From Paramacrobiotus richtersi (Eukaryota > Tardigrada > Eutardigrada > Parachela > Macrobiotidae), in NCBI GenBank assembly GCA_034698045.1, contig JAQGAU010000622.1:1-25572 (forward strand): 25,572 nucleotides of DNA. Direction: 5' to 3'. Both the position numbers and the translations under genes were made by a program. The notes below the pieces were generated by a model, which did not search any database, was not told where the DNA came from, and saw nothing but the letters and a program-made list of their open reading frames with translations. Within the stretch, counting starts at the first letter, position 1. Every line of letters begins with the position of its first letter. Below, piece by piece: positions 9,814 to 19,476 of the stretch.

Positions 9814-10146
9814 AGGTTATGTTCTCAAGCCGAGTTTATTTGGTTTCACCGGTTTTATTTGTGTGTTTATGTCGGAACTAGTCAGCATTGTCAGTTAAGT
9901 ACTGCAAAGCTCAGCAGCTAAGTTGGTCATATAATATATACAGAAATACATCAACCCACTGCAGAATATGCACATTTCAAGCCAGAAACAAACAGAAAAA
10001 ATAAACAAACTAGTTCTTCACATCTTCAATTCGTGCATGAAAATCTGCAACTAAACAAAGGAAACTCTTGTATAAATAAACCACATGCATCACATTTCAG
10101 CACATTGTTCGGGCCGTCGCGCTGGAAAGAATGGGAGAAGATGGTC
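9814..10146. other. 3' flank of the cysteine-rich peptide gene
   Basis: AT-rich. On the minus strand AATAAA strings (TTTATT on the plus strand) occur at about 9836-9841 and 9853-9858, roughly 300 bases after the peptide stop codon, and could serve as polyadenylation signals. Confidence 0.3.
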
Positions 10147-10416
10147 CTATCTGCATTTGCCGGAGCACTTGTAGCAGCCGTCGCAGTCCTCGTTCTTCTT
10201 GCAGTTTTTGGCGTTGGGGCCTCCATCGGTGGCCCAGCACCAGCGGTTCTTGCGGCAGGCGGCCCAGCAGTTGCCCTTATCGCATCCCCAGTCGATGCCC
10301 TTACGCACGGCGCAGTTGTTGCCGTTCAGCTGGTAGCCACCCGGAGGATCGGCGGCCCAGCAGTAGGACAGGAGAGTGGCCACAGCAGCGATCAGAATCA
10401 GCATCCTAACGGCCAT
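10147..10416 (-). CDS. Small secreted cysteine- and tryptophan-rich peptide (89 residues)
   Basis: One uninterrupted frame from ATG at 10416 (context CAAAATGG) to TAG at 10147-10149. Residues 1-21 are a signal peptide: basic start, hydrophobic core LILIAAVATLL, cleavage likely after WA. The mature part of about 68 residues has ten cysteines (35, 45, 50, 54, 60, 72, 78, 81, 84, 88), enough for five disulfides, and four tryptophans. It contains the string WGCDKGNCWAAC followed by WCWAT; a WGC.KGYCW..C....WC(Y/W)T pattern occurs in small secreted proteins of nematodes, arthropods and tardigrades, to my memory. Lysine and arginine outnumber acids. By my count about 82% of codons end in G or C, far above the receptors, which suggests high expression. 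Function unknown: antimicrobial, toxin-like and structural roles are all possible, none is shown. Confidence 0.85.
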   Translation of the reverse strand: MAVRMLILIAAVATLLSYCWAADPPGGYQLNGNNCAVRKGIDWGCDKGNCWAACRKNRWCWATDGGPNAKNCKKNEDCDGCYKCSGKCR

Positions 10417-10502
10417 TTTGCTAATCTACGCCGTAAAGTGAGAAATCTATAGAGATTCCAGTGTAAGGAAACAATCCACTGACGACAAGCGTGTCTACGG
10501 CT

Positions 10503-10510
10503 GTATATAA
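10503..10510 (-). promoter_or_regulatory. Possible TATA box of the cysteine-rich peptide gene
   Basis: The minus strand reads TTATATAC here, about 90 bases above the ATG. A start site 25-30 bases downstream would leave a 5' untranslated region of about 60 bases, a normal size. TATA boxes are common in strongly expressed genes, in line with the codon usage. Position is the only support. Confidence 0.3.
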
Positions 10511-11660
10511 CTCAGATATTCCAACAAGCAAAGTTCATATGGAAAATATTACCAAGCTGCTTTTGCGAATGGAAAAGCAGGCATTTTATACGGCCTGAGC
10601 AGTAGCAAAACATCCTGGTTTGTATGATTCTTTAATGAGAATGACTGTATCACTCGAGCGACAATGCGTAAAAACAACAAACATTGGTTTGTTGTCTCTG
10701 ATTGACTGCAAACGGAACAAAGCGCTACGCGTTTGGCGGGCGCCCAAATAGACTACCTGGCGGAAGTAAATTTGCCCATAGGGGCACATGCTGATAATAC
10801 GCTTTTCCGGGTATCGCATCCCTGCTTTTTATAACTGCTTGCACTATAAATATGGCGTGCAGAAGAATTGCGAGATATACTTTTCACTGAACTGAAGGAG
10901 GATCACTCATCACAGAAATGTGGTTTAATTATTTTATGACCACTTAAAAGTACCTGTTTGTTTCGCTTTGACTCTGATCTGTTCAGCGTGACCGAAACCC
11001 GCCGCACTGCAGCGTGGACCTGTTGGCAGCTGACCCCAAATCTCTGTCGGCTACGCAGCGGCTCCGGGCTTTCTGACATACGGCTTGCTCGTACGTTCAA
11101 CAAAATGGGGTAATTACCGGACAATTAGGTACCGCAGTTATAACCGCATTCTGCGCCTCGAAATTGCCACGGAAACTTCCGTGTAGGATGACTCAGGCTG
11201 TTTGTTCTTCTTGTGTGGCCATATGTAGCCCCATCGATTGTTCGCCCTTCGGCAATTGTTTGTTTGCTTCTGTGGTCTTTCTTCGTATTCACCGGCAATT
11301 ATATCTACAATATGGTTTTTGGGAAAATTACGACGCGTTTTCTAGCCAATGTACCATACTAATCATAAACCAGAAGCTTAACACTTGGCGATTGCCGATC
11401 AGGCTATCGAGCAGTTTATTGGCGATTAACACCGCGAACAAATTTCTAAAAAAAACTCATGAGGAAACAGTTAATTACCGTCTTCGACACGCACGCCAGA
11501 TCGAATGAGCCTCGTTCGGAATCCGACAGATCACCTGCACATTCACTTACATACGAACCGCATCTAGCGCGTAATCAACAGTTACAATCAGCGAAAACGT
11601 ACCAGACGTACGTACCACCTTCAACACATATTACCGGGCGCATATGCCCGTCATGGAACG
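10511..11660. other. Intergenic region, no gene recognised
   Basis: Only short frames without motifs occur on either strand (for example 10903-11124 minus and 11164-11508 plus, the latter opening at TTG rather than ATG). A TATAAATA string at 10846-10853 has no gene near it that I can name. Confidence 0.4.
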
Positions 11661-11666
11661 AGACTG

Positions 11667-12035
11667 TGGCGTAACCCAACGAAACTGTCGCGTAACAGAG
11701 CTGCCAAAAGGACGCGTACAGAAAAAACGAAATACCAGTACGCTTCTCCACGTAGCTGCACGTCATCACGCGTAACTATGTATGTGTAACCGTTGTCATT
11801 TTGTTCCACTGGCAGGCGAATCGTTCGGAACTTGGTGTGAAGCAGCTGTTTTGTTGTTTAAAGAGATTGGCAAAAAGTTGTTTTTGAAAACTGGGGAAAG
11901 CCGATCGACTTGTTTTTTGCTTCAACGTCGCAGCCCACTGCAGCCTCGCATAACTCCACGTAGAGGCACGTTACTTTATTTAACTTTGCGTAACTAAGCG
12001 TAACCCAGCGTTACTCCGCGTAACCGCGCGTAACA
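11667..12035. repeat. Cluster of GCGTAAC-type short motifs
   Basis: GCGTAAC or a one-base variant occurs at about 11669, 11690, 11769, 11948, 11988, 11998, 12008, 12018 and 12028. The last five are spaced almost exactly 10 bp apart (GCGTAACTAA, GCGTAACCCA, GCGTTACTCC, GCGTAACCGC, GCGTAACATA). The regular end looks like a decayed 10-bp tandem repeat; the scattered earlier copies could be older units or binding sites. Confidence 0.6.
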
Positions 12036-12319
12036 TATTGTTTTGGTTTGTTAGTCTTGGCTAATTTTTTTGGTTTCTTAATCTCACTTCTGTTTTTTTG
12101 GTTTAGCTTCCTAATTTACTTCTTCGTGGTTCGATAATCTTAGCTTTTTCTGCGTTTTCTCGTCTTGGTCCATTTTGTAGCTCATAAACCTTACGTAATT
12201 TTCCTGGTTCATTCAAGTTGGATAAATTTCCAAGTTGGGAAATTAACTAATAAGTGTCATGCTCACTTTGCACATTAACTTGTAAATACATATATCTGAA
12301 CTGCATGATTAGTTACATC
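12036..12319. other. Pyrimidine-rich spacer
   Basis: T-rich runs such as TTTTTTTGGTTT recur at about 12065-12130. No coding signal is visible. It ends where similarity to the 3' flank of receptor 3 begins. Confidence 0.4.
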
Positions 12320-12509
12320 CATGTAAGTACAAGAGTGAGCTGCGCGTGGTGCGCATTACGTAACCTGATTACTAGAGCCGAACACTACGGTAGCTGTCCA
12401 AAAGCAGGCATATTGCGCTGAAAGGGAACGCATTTAGCTGTGTGTCCCTCTGTTTGTGCAGGGACGGACACGAACGGGACGTCTAGAAACGAGGCCGACT
12501 ACTCCAAAT
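12320..12509. repeat. Duplicated 3' flank of the receptor pseudogene (partner 15210-15353)
   Basis: GTGAGCTGCGCGTGGTGCGC and ACGTAACCTGAT here match GTGAGTGACCTGTGCGTAGTGTGC and ACGTAATCTGAT downstream of receptor 3, and the GGGAACGCATTTAGCTGTG block matches GGGAACATAGTTAGCTGTG. The similarity runs on into the last exon, showing that the two loci come from one duplication. Confidence 0.75.
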
Positions 12510-13158
12510 CTAGCCAGAGAAATACGCTGCCACGGTGTTTCGCAGTCCCTTGTAAGGATGTTTCATAAGCGGGCTTAGGATTGCGTAGATAATCTAGAAC
12601 ACAACCTAGTACGCTTGAATTACAGTTGATGACGTTATTAAATTACACGATATGTAAAGTATATTTAAGCCGTAGGCTGTGAGCTCCATCTAGGACAGCA
12701 TTCACAGTCACGCTGGTTTGCGGTGCGGAATGAACGCGGCATAAGACAACGAGCCTTTTGCGGTACACAACTGTGGAAAGCTGAAACATTTACCGCTACC
12801 AATGACCTTTAGAAATCAAACTCGTCGGTTACTGCAAAAGTAGCCATGCATGGTTTCGTGCGCAACTGGGAAGTCGTTGTGGCGAAGTGTAAAATACACT
12901 GCATTCAGAGCAAACACATAGCGCTTGAACTTGATTACTAATGAATGTTTTATTGTCCTTGCCACAGAACATAGGCCGTAAACCGTAGAGAGCAAATTCT
13001 CGCCAAACCTAAAAAAAAAATAATCTACATAGCTGTTATTCTGCCAGGTCGTAACTTACGCCGTTCAAGCATGTTGACAAAAATGCTCCTGTCGTAATGT
13101 ACAGGGCATCAAGTGTCAGTTCCACGCCTGCTCGATCCCCCTTGCACAGATAATAAAC
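12510..13158 (-). pseudogene. Receptor pseudogene: 5'-truncated GPCR with intact splice sites
   Basis: What remains of exon 1 is 13158-13060, 33 codons from VYYLCKGD (end of TM6) through TM7 to CLNG, closest to receptor 3. A good donor (GTAAGT) follows, then a 466-bp intron (13059-12594), the acceptor TTCTAG and a last exon at 12593-12510 reading IIYAILSPLMKHPYKGLRNT. The last exon stops at a TAG that aligns with a TGG (Trp) codon in receptor 3, so the longer tail was lost by a nonsense change. R to G in the helix 8 motif (KGLR) and S to L before NG are further departures. TM1 to TM6 are absent: at 13158-13160 the homology to receptors ends abruptly and copy B of the upstream duplication begins. 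It cannot make a receptor. Confidence 0.85.
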
Positions 13159-13932
13159 CGAGTTTAGAAAAGTCGGTGAAGGGCGAACCTATCGGCACCG
13201 GCTGAAATCTGACCAAGGATAAGATAGGCACACCCCTTCGGAGGACGTGTGATTATCCGCGATCTTTTTCGATTTCAAGGCGAATCTTACAGCGTACGAC
13301 GAGGCGTGTTGTTATTTCTTTCCTGATAAAGTAAACACTACTTAATCAAGAGTGTAGCACTCCTCCTACATTACAGACCAACGGGACGGGTTGGATTTTG
13401 GGTTTTTATGGTATCCACGGCGTAAACTAGTTGCAGGGACTTGAGGTAAACATCAGTCGCTCAAGAATCAGGGTATCGGCCGTAATAGCTGCGTAATACT
13501 GTTGGAGTTCTAGGCACCGTTTTGATTTAGTGTATTAGAAGTAAATCCATTGTGTACTGCATATTATGAACATTAGTAGAATTATGTCCTTTGCTGAATT
13601 TTGCTTAAACCAGATTTAAAAACGGCAATGTTCTGTTCTTAGTTATTGTAATATAAAATCGTGCGCGGCATACACAACTTCAGCAACCGCTACTGAATGC
13701 TGGCAGAAGCATTTCCTGTCGCCGCAACGGATACCTTTAAACCAGAGGAAGGATTATCCTTCAACATCAGAGAACAACATGTTGTCGCTTTCTATGGTTA
13801 CACGGTTAATCTAGCAAAAGTAATCAATGCCATGTACGAGCATGTTTAATTAATAATTCACAGAGATTCCACACGCAGCGTCGTTTTTTCGTAGTCTAAG
13901 CCGTAAGGTAAACAGACAGGGGTCATCAGATA
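13159..13932. repeat. Segmental duplication, copy B (partner at 8957-9640)
   Basis: Same order and orientation of blocks as copy A, with an extra stretch of about 100 bp (roughly 13560-13670). It abuts the truncated receptor exon directly, whereas copy A lies about 290 bp above the ATG of receptor 2. The best kept part is at about 13876-13922, where CGCAGCGTCGTTTTTTCGTA is identical to copy A. Confidence 0.8.
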
Positions 13933-15209
13933 AATACTTCTGCTCTGTTTTTCGGCTGCCCATGTATCTCACGACAATTCACTAGCACACTGTGTACAAA
14001 AACAAAAGCCAGTCTTCCATTTCTTTTTTTTGTCGTATCCATAGTTGTCGGGTACTCCATAGTTTCACGCACTCCATGCGCAGACTTACTATGCAGCTCG
14101 GAAGCTGCTACAGCGCAGGCCAAACACTCGCAGACCCCTAACACAGAGTCATCTGGCAGTTGCTAAGTGGACGCACGGAAACCATAGTACGTAATGTCCT
14201 CGTGTAAGATAAGTTTTTCACAAGATTGTTGTGGCGGGTGTACCTGAGTCACCGCAAAAAAACCACATTGCAGGGCCATCGCTGTGCTGTGACCTGTGCG
14301 GGAGAGCGATGCAGTCGACTCGACTACGCTGTGCACACAGCATTGAGTTCTGATGTTCAGTGGTGCATCCCACTGCTGTCACGCAAAGGTGGGTCACGCA
14401 CCGCGATGGCCTAAGTAAACGTCAAAGTTAAGGAAAGCCTTTAAATCCTAGACAGCTTATGATAATTACACGTCTAGTCTCGACGTTTACCTAGGAACTA
14501 GGTCTTTTCTGTCGTGGTTATGAGGTTAGAGCCAATGCCGGGAAGAATGTTTAAATAAAGATATATCGATCTGGTGCGCTCGGTACTGTACACATACTGT
14601 AATGTCATGATAATGCCATGCCTGAAACCTACCGTACCCTGGCAGCAAACTCTAACATTAACTCAATTCTTCGCGAAAAATTTCGCAGCTGCGCTGTAGC
14701 TTATTGCAGCCAGTATGAAATTCAACATCGATCACTTGTTTCTAGTTCTGCCGGTCTTCGTCCAGTACTGCGTTCGTATTGTGCGGTACTTCATGAATAT
14801 TGTAGTTCCGGTTTTGCTTGTTCTTTTATTGTGACGGCACTCCGTTTTAATAAGCTAAGAATATAAAAGTTGAATAAACTAGAAGAATATCAGCAGAACA
14901 CGGGAGACTCGGGGATCATATGCAAAGAACACGGAAGGCCGAGGACGATTACCAAACTGGCAGCTATTAAAAACCGGCACATGCGTTTTCTAAGAAGTCT
15001 GCTGGGTTGTCTGCAAGATCATCCAGCGATGCGGCAAAACTGGCTTTACTGCAATCATGGGGTTATCTCATGCGGGGTAACCAGCGTGCACAAATAAATG
15101 CTAACTCAGAGTCGACAACTAATTACTCTGACAGGGTTCTTGTTAAAAGGTGCAGACGAAATTGTACTGCAGTAAGGAACCACACAAATAAGAGCGATAC
15201 GATCGACAT
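13933..15209. other. Intergenic region, no gene recognised
   Basis: Short frames only. The frame at 14226-14414 (plus) is GC-rich but has no recognisable motif. A GATAATTACACGTC word at about 14460 recurs at three other places in the window. Confidence 0.4.
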
Positions 15210-15353
15210 ATATATTGTGTGAGTGACCTGTGCGTAGTGTGCATCACGTAATCTGATAGGAGCTGATAGATGGCCGTTGCTTACTACATGCAGGCGTTGT
15301 AGCGGGAAGGGAACATAGTTAGCTGTGCGTTCCCGTGGTTTGTGCAATGGCGG
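15210..15353. repeat. Duplicated 3' flank of receptor 3 (partner 12320-12509)
   Basis: Partner of the flank below the receptor pseudogene; see the matching blocks described there. It contains no frame of its own. Confidence 0.7.
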
Positions 15354-15479
15354 TCACGAACGGAGGATCCAAGAAGGATTCCGTTTGCTCCAGGTCCAGC
15401 GAGAAAAATGCGCTGCCACTGTTTTTCGCAGTCGCCGGTAAGGATGTTTCATGTGCGGACTTAGGACTGCGTAGACAAT
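15354..15479 (-). CDS. Last exon of receptor 3
   Basis: Encodes IVYAVLSPHMKHPYRRLRK and a Trp-rich tail to TGA at 15356-15354. Reported separately because 1178 bp of intron lie between it and exon 1. It aligns base for base with the pseudogene exon at 12510-12593, including part of the intron before it. Confidence 0.78.
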   Translation of the reverse strand: MVYAVLSPHMKHPYRRLRKTVAAHFSRWTWSKRNPSWILRS

Positions 15480-17557
15480 CTGGAACAGCCAGGTAGAATT
15501 ACATTTATTAAATTTCTAGTTGCGAAGAGTATAACACACTCTAATGCTAGAGTATATTTAGGCTTTCAGGGCCTAAATCCTGATTTGTGGCAAACACTTG
15601 CCAGTCACAACATGGTTTCGAACACTGCTGAAAGTACTGGGTTAATTCAAAATCCTCTGTGCTGAGAACAGTCCACAACCACAGGATATATGAGCTTGAT
15701 GAATAATTCCCGGGTGAGAGTGCACGCGCACACTTGCGCTGTGTTTTACTCGAATAGAGTATGTTTTCGATTCTTTTCCTATACTCTTCTATTTTATTGT
15801 TGTGAGCGCTTTGTGTAACTTGCCTCCGTTCCCCTTAGAAGTGAGGGGCTATAGCTAAAAGGATGGAGAACTAATTTGGTTAGTTATCCTAGCTAATGTT
15901 TTGAATGTTGGTTCCAAAAGAAAGAGTGGCGTTTTTAGTTAACAGTTAGACTGTTGCAACGAACGCATAACGGTCGCGCAGGCTTTTGTGATAACTGACA
16001 ATAATCACCACGAACCAACGCGTCAAATATCCGCTGGAACCACTTCCAAAAATTTTCTATCTTTTGAGCTACAGTGTGTCACGTTTAAACGAAATGAAAG
16101 CAAGTTACAGAAAGCGCTCAGAACACAGAAGTATACTGTTTCGATCATGTAATATGATACCACTTTGACATCACTATGAGGTCATTTTCTTTGCACGAGA
16201 ATGAGAGCATGAGATTAAGAGCATTGTTCTTATCAACGTCTTCCCATATGCTTGTGTGGGCACTGTGTCAGCTGTTATCGATTGTCTCAGACTACCATAA
16301 TTCCTTTGTCTCAGCCATGTTTCTACTGGAACATGCGCCCTTGCTTCTTCCACTTCCTATTCTTGTTCTACTTTTCCAGAGTATATAAACAACTCTGGTT
16401 TGAATTGTAAAAGACCACCATCATCAGTATGCTCTTCTCAGTTGTTGCATTAAAGTCTAGTGGAGACGCCGCTAATCAGCTTTGCAAATCTCTCTAGTTA
16501 GCTCATATCGATGCCCTACAGCTCGATCGGGGATTTTCCATTCGTAATGAGTTCTGTAATATTCTTGCGACATGAAATGTCCCCATAAAAATATGGAGCA
16601 AAGCCAAGAAAATGCATAATTCGGCTGACCGAGCGTTTCTATCATGTCACGACCTACCGCATTCGAGCATGTTGACAAATAGGATCCCGTTGTAATGTAC
16701 AGGCCACCAAGAGTCAGTTCCACGCTGGCTTGATCCCCGTTACACAGATAATAAACCGCCATGGGGAAATGCTCCACAGCATACAAACACAAAATCAGCA
16801 GCATCAGATTCCGAACATATTTTCTCCGATTCAGAAGGAAACAACGGAACCGCGGATGAGATTCCTGCCTGAGCCACTGCGTTTCTGAATTTTCCAACTG
16901 TACATTCGCACCGCCCTCCTTGACTGGCCTGATTTTTAGGAAAAGTAATGCATAGCAAACAAGCAGAAAACAAAATGGTAGAAACATCCACAAGGTGAAT
17001 ACGAATGAGTAAATCCACAGTGTTGATCTGGGTGAGAAGGCGTTGCAGAATCCGAACGGTGGGAAAAATTCTCGATGTTGACCGCTTTGCAGCAAGGGCA
17101 TTCCAGACATTGTGAAGGATATAATGTAACTACAAACCAACAAAACTGCACTTGTCAGTCTTCCGCCCCTTGAGATTTCCCTTTTGATTAGCAATTTCAA
17201 TCTATACACTGCAAGTCGGCAGCATCCCAGCGTCGAGCAAAATGTAAAGAAGCATCCAAAGTAGGAAAATATTTGGCAAAAATAATAATTGTCCCATATG
17301 TAAATATTGTCAAAATAGATGTTGGACAACTGGGCTGGATAGAAAATGGCGGCCAGCAGGAAATCCGCGACAGACAAGCTGAACGCTAATATGTGGAAAC
17401 CATTCCATTTTTTGTCGTTATTTAGCAGAGCAACAGTTGTTATCCCATTGACAATTGTTCCGATAAGAAGAATCAGCGCACTTGTCGAGAGCCAAATGTT
17501 CATTTGGATTTCGGTTGTGGAAAGATTGTACCGCATTGTATAACTGTGGTTATGCAT
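15354..17557 (-). CDS. Receptor 3: seven-transmembrane GPCR, two coding exons around a 1.2-kb intron
   Basis: Exon 1 is 17557-16658 (300 codons), donor GTAGGT; exon 2 is 15479-15354 (41 codons plus TGA), acceptor GTTCCAG; 341 residues. Reading on past the donor gives about 60 residues with no similarity to the family, so the true 3' part is the spliced one. Landmarks are N37, D65, C94 with C171, P194, Y118-R119-L120 at the DRY position and E262-H263-F264-P265 at CWxP. NPxxY is N299-A300-I-V-Y303. The N-terminus has sequons at N3 (NHS) and N11 (NLS). Intracellular loop 3 (about 211-245) carries GGANVQ and NSETQW, unlike its neighbours. The tail is long, RRLRKTVAAHFSRW then Trp/Lys/Arg-rich. 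Closest relative in the window is the pseudogene at 12510-13158. Confidence 0.87.
15480..16657 (-). other. Receptor 3 intron, no inserted gene recognised
   Basis: The part next to the acceptor (about 15483-15600) keeps similarity to the intron of the pseudogene (AGTATATTTA...). The rest is unrelated and larger, so an insertion seems likely, but I cannot name an element. A TATATAAAC string at about 16381 and an open frame at 16176-16388 (plus) have no family match I know. Confidence 0.4.
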
Positions 17558-19476
17558 TGTGCGTGCAGAACGTAACTATTAGTTGCCTTTAATATTTACC
17601 TTCATAGTTCAATTAGAATCAGCATTCTGGTTCATCTTCCATAAATGACACAGCAATCGATCTCATCAGACTCGAAACCGTTGCATCTAGACAATCATAG
17701 TTCGTTTTAGGTTACATCAGTCAGATGTGGAGACCGTGATTCCTGGTACACAGGTAATTTGTCTGTATGCTGACAACATGTTTGTCGTCTACCACGCCCA
17801 GATGACAGATTGCGTAAGATAAAAGCAACGCTTGAGTACTTGAAATGCGCTCTAGTTAGCAGTGTAGAAAATCAAAACACCGCGGACAGTAAGGAACTAT
17901 TGCCGACCGGCTCATGCTTTACGGACATTAAACTAATTGCGAACATTACACTAAGTGGAGCCGCCGTTGCCGACGGGTTACCTGCAATCCCACGATCAGT
18001 CCCTGCACCACACCGGCTTAGTAGTCTGTGTGATCATTCAACACGCTGGGAATAGTACGTATCCCCACACTCTGTGAAATTGGTGGCTATGTTTTGATAC
18101 GGTTAGGATAATTATACGATCCACCCAGGACTGCATGTGGGTTTGACTTACCCGATCTATCAGGTTACACCCAGCGGCAGGAGGTGCGCTTCCCTACAGA
18201 AGTAGGACATTTAAGTACTTTTAACCTTCAACGAAAACGCTATCGCATGCAGCTTGTATTTGTCCGAGCAATAGCGTGCCATCAAAATGGAAAGTGTATA
18301 TTTTCTGCCACTTTCTGTATACATATTGCAGTTTGTCTACACCTCCTTGAAACACTACTGTAGCTGCTGATTCTGATAATTTTTTCCAGCGGTTGAAGGG
18401 TGTTTTCGCATCAAATATTCCGTGACCTTGACCAACACAGAATACTTATGCGTGCAGTGCGCCGTTCAGGGTAGGCTGTCCATTTAGCTGTCTGTAGTAC
18501 GTTCGTCGCCGTTTTACAGAAACCAGCGTGTGCATTCCGTCATACTGAGGTCACATCGTTCGTATTCAAACCTTTTCTTACTTTTGCGACATCAAAAAAA
18601 ACATGGTATACTCGTTCATCCCCTCGCACGTTTTCTTATGTGGTAGAGCTTTCATGACTACAAGCCAGTCAAATCACCGTTACTACAGGGTAGACGCAGT
18701 CTAGCTGAATTTCGCTCAATTCCGCTCCAGTGATTTTAGAAACTCCCTGGCATAGTGTATACAATTTAAAACCATGAGCAATCGGCTTTTGCATTATTCA
18801 TACAAGAGCAAGAAACTATGAGAAAACAAACGTCGATTCGACTAACTGCCAGTTATCTAACGAATATTGTACAGTACACATGTTTTTCGTGTGGCAATAG
18901 CCCCGAAAACAATGTGGGCACAATAAAAGGTCCAAAGTAAACAATACACATCATATCCAGTGAACAACGTGACTCTTTATTACTTAATTGAAACATTCAT
19001 AGTGTGAACAAAAAAGGTGAGCATTTCCCTCATAACCAGTAATAAACAGATTACTGATAATCTTCAAAATCCCCGTTCAAGTTCCTGAGAGAACGAATAG
19101 CAGCTAAGCCAAATAAGTAAACGTGTACGAACTGGTGTAAACATAAGGTTTCACAAGTTCACGAAAGTACATGTTAAGAAACGAATGCCCTGACGTCTTA
19201 TTAAACGTTCCTGCGCGCTGTGCAGACTGAAGTAAACGCGAGTTTTGAAACTTTTTTACTGCATTGCTATTTACAATACTGGGGAAAATCCCGTTGTTGG
19301 CAAGTTCGGCTTTGGAAACAGGGTTGACGGACCGCGCAATCGGTTCCATGGAGATATTTAGTGCGTTTTGGAAAAAAACTGCAATTGTAGTCGATTTCAG
19401 GAAATGTTCCCTTGGTATCCAAGGAAATGTCGAAGGTTCGAAGAAACCAAACAAAAAACCACAACTCTGAGGAGGT
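17558..19476. other. Intergenic region between receptors 3 and 4, no gene recognised
   Basis: Frames at 17810-18055 (plus) and 19104-19454 (minus) open at TTG, not ATG, and carry no motif. A GGATAATTATACG word occurs at about 18107. No receptor fragments are seen. Confidence 0.45.

Noticed and set aside
10033..10452. 139-codon plus-strand frame over the cysteine-rich peptide gene
   Set aside because: It is the antisense shadow of the GC3-rich peptide gene, which has a signal peptide, ordered cysteines and an ATG in good context.
13880..13932. CTGATGA on the minus strand followed by CGAAA, suggestive of a hammerhead ribozyme
   Set aside because: No stem II forms between the two parts and the duplicate copy at 9.6 kb does not keep CTGATGA.
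16472..16657. Read-through extension of receptor 3 past its donor site
   Set aside because: The 61 added residues do not resemble any receptor tail, and a good donor plus a matching last exon at 15354-15479 explain the gene better.
19104..19454. 116-codon open frame on the minus strand just below receptor 4
   Set aside because: It opens at TTG, its composition looks random and it lies in the 3' flank of receptor 4.
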